Source: Takifugu bimaculatus (Eukaryota; Chordata; Actinopteri; Tetraodontiformes; Tetraodontidae). From it: DNA of 64,000 bases. The translations under genes and the position numbers were made by a program. This document shows, piece after piece, positions 36,101 through 51,920 of the stretch. The DNA is taken from positions 14,341,383 through 14,405,382 of the forward strand of contig CP034990.1 of NCBI GenBank assembly GCA_004026145.2. Direction: 5' to 3'. The first letter of the stretch is position 1, and each line of letters opens with the position of its first letter. Below the pieces are notes generated by a model that was given only the letters and a program-made list of their open reading frames with translations, was not told the origin of the DNA and ran no database searches.

Positions 36101-38293
36101 AGCTGGTAGGGATCAGCATTCGAACGGTACCCCATATCTGTTCATGTTAAAAAAAAAAAAAAGAGACTTAGAGGCTTCAAACAGCAAAGATTTTGTAAAA
36201 TCACACACTGATTAGAAGACAGATTGAAACCTCTGCTGTATTTCTTTTTCACTGCGCCTCCATGTCTGCTTTATGTTTCTTGTTGGTCTTTCTCATTTTT
36301 AAATTGGTTCTGCTAATGCTGAGCTGCCTCTAGTAGTTGCAAAGTCCTGTCTGTCTGTTCCTTATGCATGAAAAGCCTGCATCATCATCAGCATGTACCC
36401 ACATTCTACTGCATTTATCAATGTTAATGTGAAACTGCTTGGAGACTTTCAATTAATTAATTTAAATTAATTAAAATGGACTAAAACCATCATCTGACTG
36501 ACAGATACAGGGAGAGGAGCTACACACACAGCATGTGAAGAACGGGGGGCTGGGGAGGGGGGTCGCTCGCTGCGCAAGCCTGTTTGCAGCAGATGGTTTA
36601 TGTCAAAAATCACCAAGAATGAATGCCAAAATCAGTGGTTTCACACAAACAATATCATTCACGTCAAATGAGAGATAATGAGATTTTGGTTTGTTCCAGC
36701 TCCACCTGTTAAGGGTCATAGGATAACGTGCACGAAAGCTGCAAGTGTTCAGCTCTAATTTCGCATGTATATATGTAATATAGAATAGAATGTGTTTTTT
36801 GTGCATTATCTTTTTCTCCCATGTTGTTTCTTTCAAAGCCATTTCTTATGAGTTAGCCATACCTGGCTCTCTGTTTATAGCTGCGCAGCTGTGGCACAAG
36901 CTGTTTTACAATATTAATAGAGTTTTAAAGACCATCCCCAAAGTGAGTTTAAAATCAAACACGGCCCTCGTAAAATGACATGGCTCTATAGGTGCAGCAC
37001 TTTGCTGTTGCGCGTTATCGTAAAAGCAGTTGCAAGGGTTCACACAGCGGGGGGGCACTGATAATAGCGTGTTGCACTCTGACACGCAAAGTGTAATAAT
37101 CGTGTGAATGAAGACACGTGTTGGCTCAGCTGAGGTAAATGGGGCGCTTGATTTGCCTGGTATTCAACTGGTGTTGGACGGAGAGTGTCAACAGGCCAAA
37201 CAGAGTCAGATGAGCGTCGAATAAATAAAAGTTTGTAGCGAGCTTATTCCGAGGACCATGACTGAACGGGGCACCAAAGAATTTAACTTTGGATTTAAGT
37301 GCTTTCTCAAGCAGAGACTGATGCGTCCTGTCACCTGCTGTTTCCTGAAGCTCAAACTACAGACTGCAGCCATGAAGAATGCTTTTGATGATTTTTTTTT
37401 AGCCATTTTGATACTTTATTAAAAGTTAGTGTGACAGACTCAGGCCGCTTTAAGGGCAGCCGAAAAAAAAAACAAAAACTAAAATATAAGAAGCACATGG
37501 GTGGGACACCAGTGACAGGCTTCACTCTACATGAGTACCTATAGAGTTTTTGCAATGTCAATGTTTTACAATAAATGAAAGAAATTCAAAATTCTATTGA
37601 TTGCTGCTTATATTCTATTTCATTATTTATTTTCACATTTTCTATTGAAACATATTGAGGTGTCATTGGATAGCACCTGTAAATTTTATACAAAATAGAA
37701 CAGACGTAAAGCCTTAAACCTGCGTTAGGTTATTTTACATTGTTCTGTGAATTACTGATATATGGTACTATAAATGTCTTATTTTTGGATTTGTTTTCAT
37801 CACTACTTTTAATCATGTGATAAAACTAAAGATGTTTCAAATTTAAGAGTCAATGATTGTTTTACATAGCTTTAATTTGCATTAAGAACCATTAGATGAT
37901 ACATCACGGCTGCAACTATTTTGGTAACCATTGTTATAAAATAGGTTGCCAGAGTCTAAAGTTTACAAAGTGAAGTGCTGGAATAGTGACAGTAAAACAG
38001 ATTAAATGAGTCACAATCATTATTCTCCATTATATGAAAGGTCAGCTATGATTCCGTTGGAGGCACAGCTTCTTTTGCTTCCATCTGATGTCCTGCTTAA
38101 TTGCCTCATAGCTACTGGCTTTAGTGGAGCCATAACCAAAACTCCCACTTACCGTAATCAGCTGCTCCTTTGCTGCCAAGAGGATTCTTCTGTGATATAA
38201 CAAAGATAACATGAGCCAGTATTTCATGTTTAATTTCATAACCCGTACTGTGATGAAGTTCTTGGATTCCTCAGCGTAAGCGGACGACCTCAT
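33181..38293 (-). CDS. Unrecognised small spliced gene between fgf7 and cops2
   Basis: I do not recognise this protein. Two exons are well supported on the minus strand. 36137-35963 has acceptor TTAACATGAACAG and donor GTTTCA, and encodes MGYRSNADPYQLFLYWMGSE and then SWFTFSNKADYNGPRALQYY. 33343-33181 has acceptor CTGTTTTCCAG, encodes SSVLYDPRFRNEKETCYIQK and ends GGAHHYGP with TAA TAA. The split codon AG|G joins them in frame. Upstream, a 37-base exon at 38189-38153 (donor GTAAGT) ends with one base that fits the next exon (G|AT). An ATG exon at 38293-38249 would precede it, but only across a 59-base intron, so the 5' end is tentative. The total would be about 139 residues, aromatic-rich, with no signal peptide or membrane segment. 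An AATAAA lies 48 bases after the stop. The size and composition would suit a small axonemal or structural protein, which is a guess. Confidence 0.6.
33791..33990. repeat. Dispersed teleost repeat fragment
   Basis: Starts with AGATTAGATTAGATTCAACTT, continues through TTATTGTCATTACACATGTC and GCATCTAACCAGAAGTGC, and ends in a run of ATATAC motifs. This string is familiar as an interspersed repeat in many fish genomes. It lies inside the last intron of the unrecognised gene. Family and exact ends are uncertain. Confidence 0.55.
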
Positions 38294-39796
38294 GATCTAA
38301 ACTACAAAGCCCAAGCAGGCTTTTCTCAAAAAAAAACCCAACACAAATATATTTATCAGGTTCACATCGGTTCCTTTCAACAGTGCGGATGATCTCAGGG
38401 GTATTTTTGTGTTTATTTGCAACCACGACTCGGTCAACATTCATGTTTGCCAGAAGAGATCACGAGCGCAGACGTCGCTTGGGTAAGTGTATCTGCGTGC
38501 TTGCTTCCTTAAACAGGCCGAGGCTTGTCTGTGAGAGTGGGGTGTATTTCTGAGGCGTTTGGCAAAGTGCGACACCACCTCTTGGTGACATTAAGATTTA
38601 CGGATGCCGCTCGTTCACATGTTTCTGTCCTGATTGATAAGCTGTCGCTTTATAGGCTTGGTTGTGAAATCAAAGACTCCGTGAGAAGCAGCGCGGGCTT
38701 GGAAGACAGGAGCTGATGTTGGAGACAGACCAGACACGTCAGCCCGTTCGAGTCTTGGCCAGACCAGTCTCTCCGCATAGAGTTCCGCTTTGATTTTGTG
38801 CTGATCGCTTTCATTTCATTTATATTCCATCCCCCTTTTAATCCTTTGATCTTCACCTTTTCCCGCAAGCATGGCTGATCATTATTCTGCTAAGGTTAGA
38901 GGTCAGAGCGACTCAGTGTTTCATTAAAGTCCTTTGTGAACGTGGCTGTCTTTAAGAGGAGGGAAACCAGACGGATGAACACGACTGTTCGTTGGGAGAG
39001 CAGGTGTTGTCTCCAAGAAAGATTCTGATCTCAGAATTTACATTGTGCAATCACTTGCGTGTCCAAAAGGGACCCATCAGAGGTAACATGAATGCAGGAA
39101 AGTGTGCTATAAGCAGAAAAAAAGCCTTTTCTGATCACTTATGTCCCACACTCATTTATATCCACGATTTATATCCTGAAGTGTGCCGAACTTACACTCG
39201 TCGCACGTGTGTCTGTTTAGTGGTGAAATCCTGTCTAAGGAATTGAAAATGACCTAAATGCCTTTCACAGTGAGGAGGCACGTATAGAGAATATGTTTTA
39301 AAATATTGGTGGAGGGCGATCCCTCAGATCAGGATCTTGGAATGGCTCTGTGTTCGTCCTAATATGCTAAACTTACTTTGTGTGACACTGAAAAGTAAAA
39401 GGAGAAAAGGAGTTTGCAGCTTTTGTAATGTTGCTGCATGCACAGCATGAGGGCAGAGAGTAACAGGTAAAACACCATGTGGATGATGAGCTGAGTAAAC
39501 GTTTTGAATGGTTGCTGCCTCATACATGTAGTTCTGCCTTTGGAGGGACCCATAAAGAGCCAGAACTTTATTTTATTACAAATAATATACAATAATAGAC
39601 CAAATAAACAACAGCAAGAGACATAACGGCAAGAAGAGCACAACAGTAACTCTGCTTCATCTTATTCTATGCTGCCAATGGAAGTATTTTGCATACCCAG
39701 GATTAATAAATTAAAATTAAAATCCAACAAATATTCTACTCTGTCTGTTGAATCCAAGGCTGGAAGTTTTGTTTCATGAAAGCAAATGGACTCCTA

Positions 39797-39817
39797 GTTG
39801 TTGTTGTTGTTGTTGTT
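39797..39817. repeat. (TTG)n trinucleotide run
   Basis: Six to seven perfect TTG units in non-coding sequence. Confidence 0.85.
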
Positions 39818-42800
39818 TACACATTTGCAGGTTGAATTTGTCTTATTTACTGACCTAATCATTATTTAACAAATGGGCTATGTAGAAGCTAAGCCCTATT
39901 GTTCACACACCCATAAAAAAACACTGCACCGCTTTGAGAAAAGCCTGGATTTCCTGTTCTCCAGCATGCTTTTTCCATTAGCCAAAGAGGACATTGTTGC
40001 ACATTATTGCTTTGAGAGGATGACATGCTGAAAGGATGAAAACATTGAATAAATAATCCTAGCCATGGAGGAATAGCATGAGTTTACCGATTATTCCTCC
40101 CCACAGGGCGGAGGGGCCTGTTTCACAATGTGCTTTTTCTCAGCCCATATCTTGAGTTGCGTGAGAGATTTCCATATCTCACACACTCTTGTAAATTACA
40201 ATTGAACAGTAGTAACTCAGAAAACGAACTCGGAACACGTCTGCTTTCAATTTGGTTCCAGGGGTCCAGCCAAGGCTGAAGCAGACTCAGAGACCTCCTC
40301 TCTCTCCTCATCCCCTCCAAAGACTTCAGCAAACCCTGCTCTCCTCTCACTCACACCTTCAGTCTGCAGGACAGCTGGGCTTGGATTTAGAGGTTTAGAA
40401 GGTGTCCTGTGTGGTGTCTGTGGGCTTTATATGGTATATTATTGGAAACCTGCAAAAAACGCAGTCCTTGGACGACTGCACATATCCAGAAGTTTCTGGC
40501 TGTTTCATCTATATTTCAAAATTACACGGTTTAAGCAACCCAGAGGTTTTTTTTTGTCTTACTCCACATGCAACAGCTGAACTTCCTCAGTAACTGGATT
40601 TTAGTTCATACACCATGCAGTCCTGTAAGACACATTAATCATTTTTAGGGTTTGTCATCCTGCTGTGAGACTTTTTACAATTCCAGGTTGTTAAAAGTGT
40701 CCTCTTGAAACCAGTTTTGCCCGATGTTTGATATTTGGCAGCTGCAATTGAAATCAAACCTTGCTTATTTTCACTCCCATTTAAAGTTTAGCTGAAGACA
40801 AACGGTCTCCAAAGTGCATCCAAAACATTGCTGGACTGGCTCCATGCAGCCTGCGGTGACGTCTTGTTGTTCGTGTACGCTAAGATGACCTCCACATCAC
40901 ACTGTTAGGAGCCTGTCTAATTTCATCTTCACATGCAGCATAAAGGGATGAAGCAGCTGAGCAGAAATACACCCTTGGATTGTGGGCTTGAGGATCAGGC
41001 TGAGGAGCATCGGTGGTCTGAAGATGGTTTAGGGACCAGAAAATGACACGAATGACATGAGTTCCAGTCTTCAAGATGAATCTCATCACGTGAAGATTCT
41101 GTTGATTTGGGGAGATTTGAACAATCCCGAACAGGAGACTTGAGAAAATTACTGCTTTTATTTGGTTAAAAAAAGACTGATGCATCTGAAGTAAATCAGG
41201 AATACAATTGCTTTAATTCTTTGTACATGATTGTGACTGAAACTGATTCACTGATCATTAAAACTATTGCATATCTGCGGTAGAACGCTATTTCAAATAA
41301 AACCACGATTGTCTGCCTACAAGGACCTCACAGACGTAAAGTGTCGCTGGTTTGACTGAGTCATGGGTTGTTTACGCTGCAGATTCTATGAAAGATAGCA
41401 CCAAACAATTACAATATTTAGTTTCACTCCTACAGTCGCACTACAATAACACTGCGTTGGTGTCTCTGGACCAGCCTTGGTCTGCTTCGAGACCGCAGTA
41501 ATTGTAAGACTGGCATGAAAGAAAAGGCTGTGGAGTAATCATTGTTCTGTGTTGAAGAGAAACCACACACCAAAGCCGTGTGGGATGCTAAAGCACACGG
41601 AATAATGACAGTGTTTACGGGACCACAGACGACCTTTAACAATGAGCCTCATCAATCAGACACGGCTCACACATGCGGGGCCTTCACAGCAAAGCATGTT
41701 AACACCTTTGCTGCACAGGTCACGCCTCGCTCCAAGTGGAATGACTGTTTCCCCGGCGTTCAGGGAAATAAAGCAAAAATTGATGAGATTCGGAAATGAG
41801 AATGCGTGGTGTAATTTTGTGAGAGCCCAAACCATCAGCCTACATTAGAGTTAAGTAGGAACAGGGGGTGGCGGACTTGTGCTTGCTTTCCATTTTCGGG
41901 TCTGGCACATGCGGGCCACCTTGTAGAATCTGAAAACCATTATCTAGAGTGTGCAGACTGTATAGGATATCATGGGGTTTGAGCTGACAGAGACAGAGTA
42001 ATGAGGAGGAAGATTGGGGCGGATATCGTGAGAGGAGATCTCGTGCAAGATGGGGGTAAATTGAGACAAATGCGCCTTCCTCCACACAAGGCTCCATTAC
42101 GGTCGGCATGCCCTGTCACCGTTGTGGATGTGTTGGGTTTCTGAGGAACAAAGATCCTTGCAAAGTGATGTCATGCGGGGTGGCCTTTCATCGGTCTGAA
42201 GTTACCGTCATGTTTTTGGACACGCCGCCTTCAGCACGCAGAGCAACAGATCAACAGGCCTGAAGAAAGACCTGCTCCCTTCTATTGTTTCCCTCACACG
42301 CACCCTCTGAACAAGTATCAGGAGGGATTTGGCCGCTCAGATGACCTTGACTAAGCTGCTGACTGATGCCTCATAAAAGCAACAAGTAACAAGGTCAGTA
42401 AAGATCAGCGTAAATGCAGATCTGTGAGTGCGACTTGATGTCTCTTCCTTTATTGTGTCTATTAACTCACTTACTCGGATCCATCTCATCCATGTTTCCT
42501 AAACATCCACCTTCTAAACAAAGCTACCACATTGAAAATAATATAAGGTAACACTTTTGATGGGGGAAGACATATTTAACATTAACTACCAGCTTACTAA
42601 CATGTGTAATAGCTGCATGTTGATGGTTTGTATTTCTTTATAAAGCACTTGTAACTTTATTCTGCACGGCCACATGCTTGATTTATCCCAACAGTCTCTA
42701 TTTAAAATCAAATGAATAAAAACATACACAATGAGATATGCTAAGAACATTAAGCTTCTTCACTATTTTACTGTGAATTCCCCCTATTAAAAGGGAAAGA

Positions 42801-44580
42801 TTGGGTTTAGGGAGTAAATTATTCCTCTGCAATGATTAGCCAGGCAATCTTTTTTTTGGAATAGTTGGACCATTACATAAGATCACTGAGTAATCATCCC
42901 ACCAAAACAAAAATGACAGATCCAGAACAGTCTACCTTTGCCTCTCACGCTAGCAACGCTGATGTCATTTTCTCCAAATGGATTGTTGTTTACAGATGCT
43001 TTAACAGCTACAGACCTTGATCACATCATGCTGCATTAGAGAAATAAACATCTACAACATTAAGTTATCAAGTAGATGGTTATTTAATAATGAAAACCGA
43101 TACCATAAATAACAAGCTTCACATCGGTTTTTACTGGGGATTTTTATCTCCCACTCCTCTACAGCACGTTTGTAGCAGTGTCTGATGTGTTTTTCCCCCC
43201 ATTTTGACCACCTGTAACTTAGTGCCAGTTAAGAAGTTGAGTAAATGAAATCCAGACCTTTGCTTTGGGGTCTATTGGGCTGTAATGTGGACGTGTAATG
43301 GGAATGAAGCACACTCCCTTTGCACTGTACACAACAGTCATTAGGCAACCCATCTGCTCAATGTTTGCATGCTAAGCTGCAATTTTCAGGGCTTTGGTGC
43401 GTGTGTCTGTGATTCGGTGTGTGCAAGAGGGAGAGAACAAGAGAGAGAGGAGGGGCTCAGACAAGAAGAGATGCTTTTGCATGTCTATCCAGTGTGTGTG
43501 TTTGTGTGTGTATGTCTGGTTGTCATCATAACCACCAAAACCAGAGCCTGATAATATCGTACCCGCCCCCCCGCTCTGGAGTCATGAGAGCCAAGGGTCT
43601 CCTTTGACCACACACACTGACAGGCCGACACTGGCTCACAGACGGCGCATCGTGCTTCCACGTTGTGTAATCTCCAGATTGGTGTAGTTGGGTGGAATCT
43701 TTGTGGGAAATGTGTCCAGAAAGATTTGTAAACCTTCGTCTGCTTCTAACTCTTTAGAGACGGCAAAAACAATAGATTTATAATCTCACCTGAGATTATT
43801 GACCCATTTTTCTTCAGTCTTGAGCAAAACATGCAATTGTACAAAACAAACTACCAATTTATGCCTCTCACTCTGAGACCTCACAGGTTTGGTCCTTTGC
43901 ACACATCCTTAGAGCTCCTGCATAAATATGCGGTCTGCAGACCAGCGTGGACAGTTTATATGAGGACGACGCTACGAGTGATATCGTTTTACTATCGTTC
44001 TGTTGCATGTAATGCATTAAGGCTGCGAGTTTACTCCATGGTAAATGTGTTTGTTGTTTCCTCTGACAGCTGTAGTATTCTGCAGTCACATGCATATGGT
44101 GGCAGCCGGCCAGCTTTTGCTCTCAGATTAAGATGAGCCATATGTCTCTTTTAAATCGTCCAGACAATGGGATTTGTGCAATAACATCAATAACATTGGT
44201 TTTGTCATACTTAGCACGAACCTGACACTTGTTAAAAACGGAGCACTGATCCAAGCAAGTTTGAGTTCATAAAAACGTACACGCAATAGACGAGTGTCGT
44301 CCAGAGCTCGGCTGGACTTGAGCGCCTATATGGCCTTCATCAGGATATGAGTCAGAGGCAGGCACGACATAAGAGAAGATGGGGACTCAAAGCAAACCTT
44401 TTATTTGTTTTTTTCGCTTTTTCACCACCCCGTTGGATGGATTCAATAAATGTCACCCAAGTTGATCTCTGCAAGGCTTGTGCACGTGCAATGACGCATG
44501 AATGGACGTACGTAAATGTGTGATCACATGTGTATGAACTGTGATGAACTCTTATTTTCTGAGTGACATTTAACGCTCAT

Positions 44581-44618
<38 letters not shown>

Positions 44619-44619
44619 A
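44581..44619. repeat. (GT)n-(GA)n compound microsatellite
   Basis: About 12 GT units followed directly by about 7 GA units. Confidence 0.9.
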
Positions 44620-46029
44620 GTGCAGCTATCTTGTAGAACCGGTGGTGGGAAATGTAAGGGGAGTTTGCCACAACATACACAATTGAACACTGATGGATAA
44701 ATAGTGCGCCACATGAGATACGTGTACGCACGCACGCACACACCCACTCATTCATTCTTCCCGACATTAACAAGGTGAATAACCGTCAGTCCACACTTTT
44801 GCTACCACTTTCATGCTCGCTGGTTTTCCGACAGCTTTGATTTGTTGCCATTTATCATGAATGGCATTAAGACACTAATAAGGCGCTTCAATGAAATGGA
44901 AACTTACTATTTGTGTCTCTCTGGCTGCGGAGGAGCCAACATGCCTCCCTACACTGCAGTTGTCATGCAGATAAATCGACATTGTCTGGGGCTACACTTC
45001 TCTGACCATTTGAGCACATAAGCTCTAGGAGGACTTGAAACACGTTTTTCACACAGTTCTGCGGAAGGAAAGAAGAAAACATGTCGCACCATCGTTGCAT
45101 GCAGGTACAACCCACCATTGTTGTTGAGTCTTTCTTGCAGAGAGCATCACTCCAGCTCTCTAGCCTCATCACATCTGATCGCACCAGCATACAGAATTTG
45201 TTATCTCTTAATTACATCATGAAATAGCTTGATTTCTTTGTAAAAAATAAAAGAAATAACTGCTCATGTTTTCCATTGTCTTAAGTAATCATATGAGGCT
45301 GAACATGATGATTGCTGGCCTCTTCCTTCAGCATCTGGGAACCATTGATTCCCCCATTTTTGCCTCCTTCCCACATGAGCACCCTTGTACCTTATAATTA
45401 GTATTTATAAGTTAGTATTATATTAGTATGTATATCACCATGATAAAAGGAATCTTGCAACATGTGGGGGAACCATAAAAATGGAGAAAGGAGAATTAAT
45501 GACCAAGACATCTGAGCCTCCTCTGTTTTTCTGTGAAATATCCACACCCGTCAGAACGGCCCAAAAGCAACAGCAATAACATAACTTTTTCATATTTGGT
45601 CCAGCGGGACTAAAGTTCATACACAAGTACTCGTTTCAGTGCACTTTTCACAGCTGGCTCCCCCTGAGCTCAGCACATAAATTCTGACTATGACACAAGG
45701 TCATGATAGAACAGAGGATCCTGCCGTCCTGAGGATTTAGATATAAAATCCCCAGACGGGTCATTTTTGAGCAGGCCTGGATTTTATTGATTATTTTCAC
45801 GGTGAATAATCTTTTAGCCTCGCTTGTACCTCACAGTTCTAAGCATCAACGTCGCAGGTGTGGCCGAGGCAGCGGGAGGATACATAAAACATCAGGAGAG
45901 TGGAGGGAAATAAAGACAGGACACTGGCCGAACAGAGCTCGCCTTTTTCTGCACCATCTGCTTTTATTTTCGTCTGCAAGAAGGGAGAAGTAGCACCCAG
46001 GTAGCTATGAGCTGTCTGCCGCGTCAGAC

Positions 46030-46030
<1 letters not shown>

Positions 46031-46068
<38 letters not shown>
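46031..46068. repeat. (GT)n microsatellite
   Basis: About 19 GT units, followed by a GGGT-rich stretch to about 46092. Confidence 0.92.
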
Positions 46069-46069
<1 letters not shown>

Positions 46070-47999
46070 GGTGGGTGGGTGGGGAGGGGGGTTGCACCAG
46101 TGCTCTGCTGCAGGGGGAACTGGGGCTGGATGGACTTTGTGACATGTCCTGTGGTTATGAAACAACAAAGTTTGCTCAGCTTAAACTTAACTAAAGAGAG
46201 AAATTACAGAGCCAAAAGAGTCAACATAAAGAGTGCAATAAAGTGTTTTTTTTGTTGTTTTTTTAACCTTTGAGTGAATTAGCAACTCCTTGCAACCTAC
46301 GTGCTGCACACACTGTGTGTGCTGCTGCAGGGTTCGGCTCCTGACAGTTAAGATTTCATGTCGGCCTCGGAAACCAAAAAACATGTTTCTACATATCTTC
46401 TAAGAGAAGAGAGATTTAATGTGAGTTGGAGAGCAAGTGTGGCCTCGGGACAGATGGGTGGCAACGTTTAACATGCACGCAGATGCACACATGCAGAGGC
46501 GAGCGTGTGTTTACTAGGCCTTATATAGACAGGTCAGTGTGTAGTACAGCCACATGATGCAAACACTATAAGGAGATACAAACGCGCACATATATGAGTA
46601 ATGATTTAGGAGGTAGTTCAGTGACTGTTATCACCCTGATGTGAGCACTCACTTGTGAACTTCTGTTTAAAAAACTGTCACAAACGAGATTAACTCGCCT
46701 CAACTGTGCCGTCGGAGGCTGGAAATAAAGCAGTTTCTGGCAGCGCTTCATCAAAGGGTGCAGGCTGACCCAGTTGTAATAATCAAAGTGCTTTTAAAAT
46801 TAGATTAATTGATAAATGAGTTTGAGGGCATGTTCCGAGGCGTTTGTGAGGCCCCGTTTTCTGAATCTCCAAATAAGGCTCGGATGCGAAGGTTTGGCGT
46901 GATTAGAGTGTTCTTATCAAAGCACCCTCCTACAAATTAAAGTTACTGGCACTTGGCTGCTGCCAGTGGTTGGATCAAGCTTGGGTGGGGACACTGGGAC
47001 ATTCCAGCAGCGCTTTCCGAGCACTTGGGTGATATTCCATCACCACAGTCCTCTTTGAATGTTGCTGGTGTTGACGGTCAGTCTGCGGAGGGTCAGGGGC
47101 ATGTGGAACAACCTCATGCCTTTCGATCTGATGTGGTTGTGCACTGAGAGACGTGAGCGTCTCCGCACGGGGGTGTGTTCTACCTCGGACTGCTTGGATG
47201 GCACCGTTGATTCCAGCATTAAGGTGCTTCTGACTCGTTCGCTCAAACCTGGGGGCGGTTAGTGGAATGTTGCCGCACACAGCCGCTGTTAGAATAATGC
47301 ACCTCAGACATGCAATGTGGGTGTTTCCCATTTGCATCATGTTACTTTGCTGCGTGCACACGTGCATCCGAGGTGTTGATACATGTGAAAGAATAAGACT
47401 CACCGTCCAGGACACATTTGAACACTGACTCCAAGTGCGTCCAAAGTTATAACTCACTATGAAAACACTTTTAGTATTGGTGTGGGTGATTCATGTCCGC
47501 GTCTTGTAAATATTATGGCCAACGTGACTGCGCGGGGTGATGGAGTCGAGTTCTTCACCCATCCGTTTTTAAATAAACGTATGACACATTACACGATGAC
47601 ACGCAGGCCGGTTGCGTACATTTTCAGGAACACATTTTCAGGAACAGGCCCGCGTTTTCTTCTGTATTGAGATCTTTCACGGGAAGCGAAGGAGAGATTT
47701 GATGCAGCCGCACAAATCTCACTGTAAAATGTGAACCTGACCTGCATAAAATCTGACTAAAATCAAACAACTGGAGTTAAGAGGCTGACTGTAGTTTAAC
47801 ATCAAAATCAATAACATCTATTACATATATATTATACATATTTGCTGCGTTTGAGGTAGCGAGAAAATACGTTTTTCAAGAACGTAAAATGTTTTAAGTG
47901 CTTGATTTTTAAACCCTTATCAAATGAATTTCAAGCGCACCAATTTTAAATGTTTACTTGATTCCAGCACCTTTTTTTTAAAATCCATTTGACTTCTTA

Positions 48000-48179
48000 C
48001 GTTTGCGACGGTTGGTTGGACGTCGCCACCCCGCTGCGTCCGCGGCGCAACAGCGCCACCTACAGGCCGGGCCGCGTCCTTGCATCTAACCGCCTTCATT
48101 AACCTCGCTTCAAAACACAGCACAGGCCGGGCCTCACTGTCTGCCTGCGGATCAGCAAGAACCAGGGAAGACTGTCAAA
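48000..48179 (+). promoter_or_regulatory. cops2: cops2 promoter and 5' UTR
   Basis: A short GC- and CpG-rich segment (48003-48085) directly before the cops2 start codon, with no TATA box. It contains a CTCF-like element, CAGCGCCACCTACAGG, at 48051-48066. Typical of a housekeeping promoter; the transcription start is not determined. Confidence 0.5.
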
Positions 48180-51265
<3,086 letters not shown>

Positions 51266-51470
51266 TGGTGCATAAAACGAAGAGACAAATTGGCATGTTT
51301 GAATACATTTATGTACACTTCGAGTGAATCTGGTGAGGCGACACACTGCACAGATTCTGGGAATGTCATCAAATGTCCAGTGTTTTATTGTACTGATGAC
51401 AGGAAAAATGCAAAATTTATTTGTATTTGTTCTTGGCTTTTTCTTTCCATGTGCAACCTACAAATGCTTC

Positions 51471-51476
51471 AATAAA
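51471..51476 (+). terminator. cops2: cops2 poly(A) signal
   Basis: AATAAA 206 bases after the cops2 stop codon. secisbp2l begins only about 450 bases further on the same strand. Confidence 0.65.
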
Positions 51477-51920
51477 AGTCCCAAATGTGTATGAAAATGT
51501 GGACACCATTTCCTGAATCCGCTCTCCTGCTGGTAATAAACATCTCTCAACACCAAGAATAGGACCACCTTTCATTGCCCTCATGGGGGAAACCCGTGGG
51601 TTAAAATGTGCAGTGTCGAGAGGAAGCGCTGTATTTTTGCAAGCGACAAAGGCCCTTTTTGGCCCTCGGCGGACGCCGTTCCAGGTGACTCCCATTTCCC
51701 AGCTCCGCTGACAGCGGCCAGAATCGGCGGAGCACTCTGCTAGCTGACGCAGCGGCGTCTAGCAGCGCTTAGCGGACTCAAAGAACTGGGTGTGTGTTTC
51801 TCCAACCTTTTTGGTTTTGTTTTTTTTAGTATTTACAGTCTACAATGAAGAAATTAAAAAGCCCCAACTCCTGACGCCCACATTGTGGTCAGACGGTCCG
51901 TGTTGATGTTGCTGACTGAC
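51477..51920 (+). promoter_or_regulatory. cops2-secisbp2l spacer and secisbp2l promoter
   Basis: A 444-base spacer with a GC-rich centre (51650-51790) immediately upstream of the secisbp2l first exon. The secisbp2l promoter must lie here or inside the cops2 3' end. No TATA box is evident. Confidence 0.45.

Larger units (their letters stand above)
38294..47999. other. Gene-poor interval upstream of cops2
   Basis: About 9.7 kb with no supportable exon apart from one weak candidate (47040-47255, see findings). It includes a TTG run (39797-39817), GT microsatellites (44581-44604, 46031-46068) and GC-richer patches near 38460-38760 and 46960-47270. GALK2 and FAM227B occupy this position in human and no exon of either was found. 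Confidence 0.4.

Noticed and set aside
40880..42109. Several 70-100 codon frames in the gene-poor interval
   Set aside because: No splice sites of quality, no motif and AT-rich third positions; consistent with chance.
45839..46168. Minus-strand frame of 109 codons with Thr-His repeats
   Set aside because: It is driven by the (GT)n tract at 46031-46068; the flanks have no splice sites or recognisable motif.
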